From: Balamuthia mandrillaris
Taxonomy: Eukaryota; Discosea; Longamoebia; Balamuthiidae
Assembly: GCA_031835245.1 (NCBI GenBank)
Contig: JAVKOQ010000100.1
Location: 113,955 to 177,954, forward strand
Length of the DNA: 64,000 bases
Direction of reading: 5' to 3'
Shown here: piece after piece, positions 53,901-62,412 of the stretch
How positions within the stretch are numbered: the first letter of the stretch is position 1
Layout: the number at the start of each line of letters is the position of its first letter
Made by a program: the position numbers and the translations under genes
The notes under the pieces: model-generated
What the model saw: the letters and a program-made list of their open reading frames with translations, nothing else
Told to the model about the DNA's origin: nothing
Database searches by the model: none

Positions 53901-54564
53901 AAGAGAAAGGAGAGAAAAGAAGAGAACCAAGTGGAAGCATGATATGAGGTCTTGTTTCGTCCTCCAAAAAGGCCAAAGCTCGGCGCAACTGCCCTGCTGC
54001 ACCACAACAACGCACCAACAAGGAGAAGAGCGTCTGATCCATCTTCAGCCCACGAGCACGCACCGCGTCCACCAATCGAAAAGCAGTCTCCACGTCCCTC
54101 TGCCGAAGACACTCCGTCATGAGGGATCCAAAGAAAAAGAGGTCCGGTTTGCGCTGCGAGTGCGGTTGGTGCTGAGCTTCCTCCAAGAGCGCAAACACGC
54201 GAGCCCACTGCTCCTCGCCGGCCAGCTGCTTCACCGAGCGAAACCAACGACGCTCCGCCTCGGTCATCGGTGCCACACCACCAGAGGCTTCTGTGCCAGA
54301 GCTGTGCACTTGCATAGAAAGAGGGGACCGAGAGGCAGTCGAGCGAGAGCTCTGTTTGCGCTCTTGTCGATGTGGTGGAGAGGAAAAAGGGGGTCGAGAG
54401 GCATGATGAACAGTTCTTCGAAGGCTATCGCTGCTGCTTGAGGGATGCAACAAAAACCCATGGCCACGAGAAGAAGTACTTGGCAAGAAACAGGTTGGGA
54501 GGACAAGGCGGCGCGTTGTCGTTGCACGCCACACCAAGGCTTCGCTACTCGAAGCCAACCTCAT
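52024..54564 (-). CDS. Pentatricopeptide repeat protein, probably mitochondrial
   Basis: Five exons: 53928-54564, 53576-53725, 53280-53516, 52998-53207 and 52024-52937, giving 715 residues. The N-terminus is Arg/Ser-rich (RATTTRRLVLPTCFLPSTSS), a likely mitochondrial presequence. At least eight PPR-type repeats are visible, for example DLFFFGSLMTECLRQRDVET, PSTACYNAFMEACVRQG, PDVATYEALIKGLIDNAETE, PDVITYTTLAQGYHDSG, NHFTYGALMKACIKGGDLDR and PNLLVCNALLSACVRKR. PPR proteins bind single-stranded organellar RNA for processing, stability or translation. The tail is Glu-rich then basic. The first intron carries a 25-bp CT tract. The gene is divergent from EMC5 across 339 bp and convergent with ubiquitin. 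Confidence 0.88.
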
Positions 54565-54903
54565 CTCTCTTTTACTTTTTCTTTGCGGTTAAATATCGGG
54601 ACGACACGATATATTGACCTTTCATTTGGCAGAAAAGAAATGGCGAGGGATAAAAGGGCCAGCAAAAAGGTCCGTCGCGCTTCCCTGCTACTTTTGGCGA
54701 GGCAAATTGTCATCCACAAGGACCACCGCCAAACCAAACCATTGCGCGTTTGCGCGTCGAGGCAAAATCGGAAATTAATGTAATCTAATAGTATTTTGCA
54801 AAGGCCACCTAATAGCAAACATCCGTGTCGTCTTGAACAGCGTGCCACAAAAGAAAGAAAGAACACCCTTTTTTTCCTCTTCTGAGAAGAAGAGCGCTGG
54901 ACA
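54565..54903. promoter_or_regulatory. Divergent PPR/EMC5 promoter with two ACGA elements
   Basis: At 54593-54612 the sequence ATATCGGG-ACGA-CACGATAT has 7 of 8 arm bases paired. At 54817-54832, in reverse orientation, GACGACACGGATGTTT is identical over 16 bp to 6761-6776 in the CUE/rhomboid promoter. The two elements sit 29 bp from the PPR start and about 72 bp from the EMC5 start, respectively. Confidence 0.55.
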
Positions 54904-54999
54904 ATGTCGTCTTTTGCAAACCGCCTTGTCTTTCTTTTGGGGCTTTTGATAATGGCCAATGCAGCCTACTCGGCCATACAATGTGAGCCCTAACCTCTG

Positions 55000-55031
<32 letters not shown>

Positions 55032-55477
55032 TACAATAAAAAACGTTGGTTCGATTTTTCGGCGCTGACTCTTTCTCTCTCTTCCTTTCATCAGACAGAA
55101 ACTTTTTAAAAGTGATGGAAACGCCAGAAGAGCCGCTTCCGTTGGACGTTAGTACACTACCCTTTTTTTAAAAAAATAATCTTTTTCGTTCGCTCATTCT
55201 TTTTTTTTTGTTCTCTTTCTTGCTTCAGGTACGGTTACAAACGCTGCTTGCCGTGGCAGTGTGTACCATTGGCGCTATTCAGTGGGCTGGTCACTTCAAG
55301 CACATCAAAACTACCTCCACTGCTGCACAAAAGTGCGTGTTCTTCCTCTTCTCTTTGTCTTTCTCTTTGAACGGAGTGCTGAACTTGCTCACCACTTGCA
55401 GGAGTTATGACATGGTTCACTCTCGGTCAGACTTTATGGCTTTTAGTCATCGTCGCAACCCTGCGCAATTCATCTAA
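54904..55477 (+). CDS. ER membrane protein complex subunit 5 (EMC5/MMGT)
   Basis: Four exons: 54904-54982, 55095-55147, 55229-55332 and 55402-55477, giving 103 residues, close to the roughly 105-130 of the family. Two TM segments are seen: LVFLLGLLIMANAAYSAIQ (residues about 8-26) and LQTLLAVAVCTIGAIQWAGHF (about 46-66). These match EMC5 (LALAHAAFSAAQ, and a LPLD block before the second TM followed by a W/H-I-AGEFK equivalent, here WAGHFKHI). The C-terminal FMAFSHRRNP matches the family FYVFNHRGR ending. EMC inserts tail-anchored and polytopic proteins into the ER membrane. Exon 2 is only 53 nt and lies in a T-rich stretch. The gene is divergent from the PPR gene. Confidence 0.9.
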
Positions 55478-55790
55478 TTCAAAGACTTATTTATAACTTT
55501 TGGCCTTCTCTTCTGCTCTCTGCTCTCTGCTCTTTGCTCCTCTCTTTCTCTCCACTGAAAAGAACGCAGTGAGGCTTTTAGGGAGAAGCGCGCCACATGA
55601 AGGGACGTTTATTCTCTTTGCTTTGGCTAACATTAAAACCAAAAACAAAAAAACAAAACAGAACGCAAAGCAAACACTTAAAAAAATCAGAAAAAACCAA
55701 AAAAAAAAAAAAAAAACGTCCTTCACGCAAGGAGAATTCCCTCAAGCGCTTTCCCTCTTTGTGCATCTAAGCCCGCACAGGAGACATGCT
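55478..55790. other. Intergenic between convergent genes
   Basis: 3' flanks of EMC5 and the heptapeptide-repeat gene. A-rich stretch near 55630-55715. No gene seen. Confidence 0.5.
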
Positions 55791-56876
55791 CTACAGCCAG
55801 AAGGCTACCACAGAGGCAGCAGCAGAGGCATCACCAGTGTTGTAGGCTACAACATCTCCACCGTCATAGGCAGCGCCATCGTACGCAACGTCTCCGCCGC
55901 CGTACTCAACGTCACCACCGTCATACTCAACATCACCTCCATCGTAGACAACGTCTCCGCCATCGTAGGAAATATCGCCACCATCGTAGGCTACATCTCC
56001 GCCGTCGTACTCAACGTCACCTCCATCGTAAGTGACATCTCCTCCGTCATACTCAACGTCACCACCATCGTAGGTCACATCCCCGCCATCATACTCCACA
56101 TCACCTCCATCGTAGACAACATCTCCTCCGTCGTAGGAGACATCACCGCCATCGTAGGTCACATCCCCGCCATCATATTCAACGTCTCCACCATCGTAGG
56201 TCACATCCCCTCCATCGTAGGAGACATCCCCGCCATCATAAGCAACGTCACCTCCATCGTAAGAGACATCCCCTCCATCGTAGGTCACGTCTCCGCCATC
56301 ATATTCAACGTCACCGCCATCATAAGCGACATCACCACCATCATACTCTACGTCTCCTCCGTCGTAGACAACATCTCCTCCATCGTAGGAGACATCACCG
56401 CCATCGTAGGCCACGTCGCCTCCATCGTAGGAAACGTCACCTCCATCGTAGGTCACGTCTCCACCGTCATATTCAACATCGCCTCCACCATAGACAACAT
56501 CTCCTCCATCGTAAGAGACATCACCGCCATCGTAAGAGACATCACCGCCATCGTAAGTGACATCACCGCCATCATACTCCACGTCACCGCCATCATAGGC
56601 AACATCTCCTCCATCGTAGGAGACATCACCGCCATCGTAGGTCACGTCGCCTCCATCGTAGGCTACATCTCCACCGTCATAAGCAACATCCCCGCCATCA
56701 TAGGCCACGTCTCCTCCATCGTAAGTCACATCACCACCATCGTAAGCCACGTCTCCGCCATCGTAAGTCACGTCGTCACCGTCGTAGGTCACATCGCCAG
56801 ACCCATACTTCATAGGCTTTGCCAAGCCAGCAGTGGCCAGCAAGCCAAGGAGCACCAACGCAGCAAACGCCTTCAT
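55791..56876 (-). CDS. Secreted heptapeptide-repeat protein (YDGGDVx)
   Basis: One exon, 361 residues. A signal peptide (MKAFAALVLLGLLATAGLAK) precedes about 43 tandem copies of the heptapeptide x-Y-D-G-G-D-V, where x is only A, T, S, E or V. Three units have a slightly altered core (YDGDDV, and YGGGDV twice) and one has GDI. The tail (AYNTGDASAAASVVAFWL) is non-repetitive. The protein is very acidic, contains one Tyr per unit and has no Cys or Lys in the repeat. Such composition fits a structural, Ca-binding or Tyr-cross-linked extracellular material (wall, adhesive or silk-like), but I recognise no family. At DNA level it is a 21-bp minisatellite of roughly 0.9 kb with many synonymous differences between copies, so it is not a recent expansion. 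A TATA box lies 64 bp upstream of the start codon. Confidence 0.85.
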   Translation of the reverse strand: MKAFAALVLLGLLATAGLAKPMKYGSGDVTYDGDDVTYDGGDVAYDGGDVTYDGGDVAYDGGDVAYDGGDVAYDGGDVTYDGGDVSYDGGDVAYDGGDVEYDGGDVTYDGGDVSYDGGDVSYDGGDVVYGGGDVEYDGGDVTYDGGDVSYDGGDVAYDGGDVSYDGGDVVYDGGDVEYDGGDVAYDGGDVEYDGGDVTYDGGDVSYDGGDVAYDGGDVSYDGGDVTYDGGDVEYDGGDVTYDGGDVSYDGGDVVYDGGDVEYDGGDVTYDGGDVEYDGGDVTYDGGDVEYDGGDVAYDGGDISYDGGDVVYDGGDVEYDGGDVEYGGGDVAYDGAAYDGGDVVAYNTGDASAAASVVAFWL

Positions 56877-56939
56877 CTCTTTGCTTGTTTGTTTGTTTGT
56901 TTTGTTGGATGAAGAACAGACTAACAGTTACGCGCTGCT

Positions 56940-56947
56940 ATTTTATA
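56940..56947 (-). promoter_or_regulatory. TATA box of the heptapeptide-repeat gene
   Basis: CTATAAAATAGC on the minus strand, 64 bp upstream of the ATG. This is close to the usual -30 position if the leader is about 35 nt, and it is the best-placed TATA box in the window. Confidence 0.6.
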
Positions 56948-57117
56948 GTTTTCAATCAAACTTGTTCTGGCTAGCGATTCCACGGCTACACGCCATTGGA
57001 AAGCTCAGGTACGTTTCAAAAGTGGAAGAAAAGGAGAGGAGAGATGGATTCGCTTTGAAAAGTACGAGAAGGGTTGGCTGGACACTAGCCATGAATTCCC
57101 TTTCTTTTCTGTTTTAA

Positions 57118-57337
57118 AAAGAGAGAGAACTTGCTGACGGATCCGAGGCGATCAACAGGTTGCATGGATCCCTTGCTCATTTCATTGAAGCCTCGGGGAC
57201 ATTTCCGTATCTGGCCAAAGAGAATTGAACGACGAGACGAAATCTGCATGTTGTCACGTGCAACATGAAGAGAGAAACGGTAACTTGCTCTTTCAGTGTT
57301 GCCTTTCATTTGTGTTTGCATGTTTGAGAGAGAGAAA

Positions 57338-57384
<47 letters not shown>

Positions 57385-57759
57385 TGATGTTTTTTAATTA
57401 GCTTGTTCGTTTAGGAAAGAGGATTAACAAGAAGGCGGCCTCTCGCCAGACTCCTTATGGCCCCGACCGGTTGAACACGTTGGCTCGTACTCTGCGTTGG
57501 ATGATCCGCTCCCTCATTCACTATACGCCACCTATACCCACCCATCGAAGCGGCGAGCTCTCCATTCAAGAATTCCTTTTTTTTTTTGTTTCTTCGAAAA
57601 AAAGTAAAAACGACGCTTCGGCCAATTATCTTTTAAAGGTAATAACTGACGTAAGCAATACCTCTATCTGTAATCTACGTCATCTCCTTTCTAAAAAAGG
57701 TTAATTAAACAGAAAATTCGAAAAAGTGAAAAAAGTTTGTGAAAGAAAGCGAAGCCCCC
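57118..57759. other. Intergenic region with palindromes and a possible coding exon
   Basis: CATGTTG-TCACGTG-CAACATG (57247-57267) is an E-box flanked by 7-bp inverted arms. A (GA)n tract covers 57331-57380. TGACGTA (57647-57653) and TACGTCA (57677-57683) are inverted bZIP-like sites close to the PIP kinase start. The part from about 57416 to 57600 reads KRINKKAASRQTPYGPDRLN ... in one frame after a TTTAG acceptor-like site and looks coding, but no start exon or homology is evident. Confidence 0.4.
57331..57380. repeat. (GA)n microsatellite
   Basis: About 50 bp of perfect GA repeats, preceding an acceptor-like TTTAG near 57415. If it lies in an intron its CT strand is the minus strand, opposite to the bias in plus-strand genes. 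Confidence 0.85.
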
Positions 57760-60436
57760 ATGGAGGGAGAAGACGATCCGGAGAGGGGTTGGTGCTGCCT
57801 CCCCTCCGATGCAGAAGAACTGGAAGGCCATGGCACGCCCACGAAAAAATCTGCCTCGAACCAACAACACTCCTCCAACAGCACGCCACTCCTGTGGCAG
57901 AGGGAAGCAAGCGGAGGAGGAGGAGAGGCGTTGCCACCGCCATTCTTGGAGGGCAAGCAAGGGCTCGACCTCTACATCGCCTATTGGTACTGCTGCTGCG
58001 GGGATGCACGCTCTCCGTTGCTGCGGGAGCAACAGAATGACTATCCTTCGTTTGTGCTGGGCCTTGGTTCTTCTTCCACCTCGTCTGCTCCGTCTACCTC
58101 CGATGGACCACTGCAGCAAGACCGTTTTGTAGCGCTCCTGCTGAACGGTATTCGCAAAGCGGTTCGTCATTCTTCTCTTTGCTTTTCTCTCATCGTGAAA
58201 CGATGCCAAAACGTAACAAACTGGAAAAAAAAAACGCAGACCACAACAGTAGCTGCGTTTGCAGCACAACTGCATGACAGCGCGGAGCAAGAGCTAACCC
58301 CTGGCCATGGCTCCATCTCTAGGCACATTCCTCTGTACGGTTTTTTTGTTCTTGTCCTTCTTGTTCGTTCTCTTCTTCGTGTTCTTCGTCGTTCTTCTTC
58401 GTTCTTCTTCGTTCTTCTCTCCTTCTTGTTCTTCTCCTTCTCGTCCTTCTTCTTGTTCTTGTTCTTGTTCTTGTTCTTGTTCTTGTTCTTGTTCTTGTTC
58501 TTGTTCTTGTTCTTGTTCTTCTTCTTCTTCTTCTTCTTGTTCTTGTTCTTGTTCTTCTTCTTCTTCTTCTTCTTCTTCTTCTTCTTCTTCTTCTTCTTCT
58601 TCTTCTTCTTCTTCTTCTTCTCGTTATCAACCCTCTTGCCCTTCTCCGTTTGCCACTCCTTGTGGCCTTTAAGGTGACCTTCGCTCTTTCATTCTGCTAG
58701 AGCGGACATGAATGAAGACCGAAGCGGACTTGCATTGCTTGCGCTGATGCAATGCGACTTTGTGGACTATGCCCCTCTTGTCTTTCATCGGTTGCGGTTA
58801 CTCTATGGCTTTTCTGCTGATACTTTTCTGGTACATCGAACGCACCTTGTCTCTTTCTCTCTCTCTTTCTCTTTCTCTCTCTCATCTCCAAGTTATGTTC
58901 ACAAACAACAAAAAGGATTCCTTCGCTACAGAAACGAACCAACTGGAAAGCATGAGCTCTCCTGGAAAAAGTGGTTGCAGCTTTTATTTTTCTGTTGACC
59001 GACGCTTTGTCCTAAAAACTATACACAAGGAGGAGTTTAAATTCTTCAAAACCAACATTTATTCCTATTATGAGGTTTGGCTCTTCTCTTGTTTTTCTTC
59101 TTCGTTGCTCACCGCAGTGATTCAATAGCACATGAAACAGAATCCAAACTCTTTGTTGGTGCGGATATTTGGTTTATACACTTTGAAACAAGGTACTATC
59201 AAGAACCTGTTACAGAGAGAGTCTCGGCACGTGGTCATCATGGAGAACTTGGTGCCGGTTGACAGAAGCATAAGCGAATGTTATGACCTGAAAGGCAGCA
59301 CTCACGGTCGCGTTACGCTGAAACCAACTGAAGAAAGGAAGGGGCAAGATAGACGAGGATCTAGTGTTGATAAACGTGAAGGAGAGGAAGTACATAGCAG
59401 CGGTGGGGGTGAGGGACGGTCGAAGTTAGTGGTTCTGAAAGACCTTGATTTTCATGATAGAAGAACCATTTTGTTGGTAGCATCCAGAAGGCAACTCTTT
59501 CTTGAACAGTTGGAAGCCGATGCAACGGTCTGTTTTCTCTTTTTTTGTGCTTCTCCTTCGTCGCCTCTCGTCTATTTCCTTTTTGCTTCTCTTCTCATAT
59601 GACGAAAACGTTTGTGCAGTGGCTTTATTCTAGAGGATGTATGGACTACAGTTTGTTCCTTCTGGTTAGCAAAACGAAGCCACCATCTGATCGTCATACA
59701 ACTTCATCGCACCATCAACAAACAAGGTGAGAGACTTGTTGTTTCCTTCTGTCTTCTATTATCATACATCCTAATTCTCTCTTAGTGGTGAACGTATGAA
59801 CAAACGAAGGTGGCGAGAAGCCATCACTGTCCATAACAAGTCTCACTTAACGAATCCGTTCCGGTCACAACATTCAGAAGAAGAGGGAGAAGAACCTGAA
59901 GAAGAACCCCAAAACGAAGGCGGTAAGCGTCGTCATCATCTCTTCAAACGCCGTCAACGGAGAAATCAGCACCAACAACAAAGCAACAGTAAACGTAGTC
60001 GTGATGATGGAGAAGACGACAATGAAGAGGAGGAGGAAGGGGAGGAAGATAGACTGTCTACCAAAATGTCTGTCTTTCGGCTTGACGAAGGAGGATTCGC
60101 TGCTAGTAATGAGCTCCTCTCGAGCATTCGAGAGGGAGAGATCTATTACATGGGCATCATCGACATTCTTCAACCTTACAACTGGCGGAAGCAGCTGGAG
60201 AACGCGTATCGCAAGCTCTTTGTGGAGGAGGAGGCGATTTCCTGCGTCGACCCTTACAAATACTCGTAAGTTCTGCATTCTTTTCCACCTCATCTCGCTC
60301 TACTCTACTCTGCTCTACTCGCGTTTTCCTTTCTCTCCTCTCGTCTCATTCGTTTGTTTGGTTTGTCTCATGCAGGCAACGCTTCCAGCACTTTCTTCGG
60401 GTGCACACTGGGCCTTCTCTGCATCTTCCTCCTTGA
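57760..60436 (+). CDS. Phosphatidylinositol phosphate kinase (PIPK)
   Basis: Eight exons: 57760-58161, 58240-58334, 58701-58830, 58916-59074, 59129-59527, 59620-59726, 59786-60265 and 60376-60436. They give 610 residues with consistent phases. The kinase makes PI(4,5)P2-type lipids at membranes. Landmarks in order: DRFVALLLNGIRKAV, FVDYAPLVFHRLRLLYGFSA, ESMSSPGKSGCSFYFSVDRR with the Gly-rich loop, FVLKTIHKEEF with the ATP-binding Lys, NPNSLLVRIFGLYTLKQG, YDLKGSTHGRVT with the DLKGS motif, LKDLDF, GCMDYSLFLLVS with the MDYSL catalytic motif, and YYMGIIDILQPYNWRKQLEN with the IID metal motif. The activation loop follows the usual SRF-like end near KYSQRF. Basic and acidic insertions split the C-lobe. 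No Cys-rich, GPCR or FYVE domain is attached. Confidence 0.92.
58505..58622. repeat. TTC/TTG microsatellite in PIPK intron 2
   Basis: A stretch of TTCTTG hexamers followed by about 25 TTC units within the 366-nt intron 58335-58700. Pyrimidine-rich on the sense strand. Confidence 0.9.
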
Positions 60437-60630
60437 CCCTCTCTCTCGCGCCTTTGTACAGAGAAATGAACAGAGATGTTTCATTAAAAACACACACGTG
60501 AAGAACCACGTGAAACATTCTTTAGCTTCTTCTCCTTCTTCTCTCCTTTTTTCTCCACAACAAAATCACTATAGCAAATAGGCTTCTCTTCTCTTGGCTT
60601 CTAGCTTTCTCTTTTAGGTGTGAAGAAGTA

Positions 60631-61235
60631 ATGGAACGAGCAAAGGAGACTCAACAAGAGGTAGCGGAGGGTCCTGGCCCCTTCCCCCTGCCAGCCGGCA
60701 AGGAGACCCTCTTTGGCCGCCTGCGCGAGGCCTGCAGGCAGGACTGGGAGGACTACCTCCACCACCCCTTTGTGCAGCGGCTGGGCGAGGGCACGCTCGA
60801 GCCCGACAGCTTCACTCACTACCTCAAGCAGGACTTTCTCTTCCTGAAGCACTTTGCCAGGGCTTGGGCCTTGGCTGTCTACAAGAGCGATACCCTCGAG
60901 GAGATGCAGTTTGCTTCTGCTGGACTCAAGTTCATGATCGAAGGTTGTTGTTTTGAGGTCCTAACTTTTTGATGTCAAGTGGGTGTGGGTGAGTCTGATG
61001 AGGATTACGAAAACACACCACGCACAGAGCCAACGCTGCACATCAACTATTGTGCCAAATGGGGCATCACCAAGTCGGCCATGGAGCAAGAGCCAGAGGC
61101 CACGCACAACCTCGCCTACACTCGCTACGTTTTGGAGAAAGGCCACAGCGGTGACTTGTTGGACCTCTACGCCGCCTTGGCCCCGTGCGTGCTTGGATAC
61201 ACCGAAATAGGTCTCATCTTGAAGGTCTGCCTCTC

Positions 61236-61276
<41 letters not shown>

Positions 61277-61565
61277 CTATGCTTCTCATCTGATGTAATC
61301 GCTACTTTTTTTTCTTCTGCAGAAGAAATACGCGGAACGGCTGGAAGCGGATGGAGGAGCCGAACAAGCACACCCCTACAAGGACTGGATAGAGACCTAC
61401 GCGGACGCCACCTTCGCCCTCTCCATGATCCAACACCTGGACCAGGTGGCCACGGCCAGAGGGGGCTTCACCCCCGAGCGGTGGAGGAGCCTGACGGCCA
61501 CCTTCCGCCAGGCCACCCGCCTGGAGGTGGGCTTCTGGCAGATGGGGTTGACCAGGAGCTTCTGA
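60631..61565 (+). CDS. TenA/THI-4-family protein (thiaminase II-like)
   Basis: Three exons: 60631-60943, 61028-61224 and 61323-61565, giving 250 residues, the usual length for TenA. The fold is an all-helical haem-oxygenase-like domain: PFVQRLGEGTLEPDSFTHYL, KQDFLFLKHFARAWALAVYK, EEPTLHINYCAKWGI, NLAYTRYVLEKGHSGD, LLDLYAALAPCVLGYTEIGL, KDWIETYADATFA and RATRLEVGFWQMGL. The catalytic Cys of thiaminase II is present in the PCVLGYTEIG motif, as are the acidic residues of EE-P-T-L-H. TenA hydrolyses aminopyrimidine forms of thiamine for salvage. Intron 2 starts with a 35-bp CT tract. A TTTTAG 17 bp before the ATG could be the acceptor of a leader intron. The exons are more GC-rich than the neighbouring genes. 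Confidence 0.92.
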
Positions 61566-61877
61566 GTATATTAGGTTGATGCATGAGTGTCTTAACAACC
61601 TAATATTTTTAAGAAATATTTCCAGGAAATAATTGTCGACAAAATTGGTATATTGGGCTGAAATCACAATGAAAATTCGTGGAGAGAATTAGGAAAGAGA
61701 AAAGTTGGACGAAAGAAAGTTGCCGCGGGGGCTTTCATTACTACGTTTAAGTTTCTTCACCACTTGAAATTAAGAATCTGGGTCGTCATGAGATTTTAGA
61801 AACTTGCAAATAACCGAAATTTCAGGACGACACGACCTAGCTGAGTTCGAGCGAGAAAACAGAAAAGAAGAGGCGGG
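61566..61877. other. Intergenic with ACGA half elements
   Basis: Holds the hairpin above, GGTCGTCATGAG at 61791-61802 (reverse orientation) and GGACGACACGACC at 61825-61837, both ACGA-type elements upstream of the gene starting at 61878. Confidence 0.5.
61568..61606 (+). repeat. 11-bp hairpin directly after the TenA stop codon
   Basis: ATATTAGGTTG at 61568-61578 is inverted at 61596-61606 with a 17-nt loop and followed by T runs. It lies 3 bp after the stop codon and may act in 3' end formation or mRNA stability. Confidence 0.55.
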
Positions 61878-62412
61878 ATGGAAGGAGAGAAAGAACCGTT
61901 GATGGAGCTTCGTTTTTATCGCTCAGAGCTCCCTATTATTCAAAGAGACTTGGTTGTATTGGAACGTGGCGTGCTTGTACAAATTGTGGGGGACATCATT
62001 TGCCCGCAACTGCAGAGACGAATCAAGCGAAAAGCGCAAAAGTTGCCCCTGTGTGTCTCTGTTCCCCTTCATATACACCTTCACTTGGCTGTGTTTGGGG
62101 CTGCTGAGCGTGAATTTTCCTCCCTCGAAGAAATAGGAAATCTGTTTGGTCCACCGCCAGTTAAGACTTTCCGGTTGGGTTCTTATGCCATCCTGCAACC
62201 CCCCCTTACCATTGCCCGCACAAGCAACGGCGAAACCCGAGTCAAGGTCAATTATTGCGTTTACAACAAACAAAACGTTTTACTATGGCCAGAAGAAGGT
62301 TAGCTACAGCGTTGTTCTTCGTTTTCTTCCTCCTCTTCACCGCCGTTTTCCGGTTGTGACTTACTTATTCCTTCCAGAGGCAGATACTGATGAATCTCAG
62401 GATGAGCTTTGA
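61878..62412 (+). CDS. Small protein of unknown function
   Basis: Two exons: 61878-62298 and 62378-62412, joined by a 79-nt GT-AG intron in phase 1, giving 151 residues. The second exon adds only an acidic tail (EADTDESQDEL). The main part is a mixed alpha/beta sequence (LRFYRSELPIIQRDLVVLER ... ILQPPLTIARTSNGETRVKV) without signal peptide or TM segment. I do not recognise the family. The ACGA-type element 41 bp upstream and the start context GCGGGATGG support it as a real gene. Its last exon overlaps the 3' end of the transposase-like gene on the opposite strand. Confidence 0.6.

Noticed and set aside
53734..54564. PPR exon 1 read through to 53734 without splicing
   Set aside because: The read-through passes into CT repeats and the wrong frame. 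Splicing from 53928 to 53725 restores phase and a PPR repeat (LPLGAMSYRTLLHCCVKSKE).
55500..56912. Long open frame antisense to the heptapeptide-repeat gene (470 codons, Ile/Val/Thr-rich)
   Set aside because: It exists only because a 21-bp repeat without stops in one frame also lacks stops in the opposite frame. It has no signal peptide or codon logic, and the sense frame has a signal peptide, a start codon and a TATA box.
58319..58630. Minus-strand Arg/Thr-rich frame
   Set aside because: Antisense of a TTC/TTG microsatellite within a PIPK intron.
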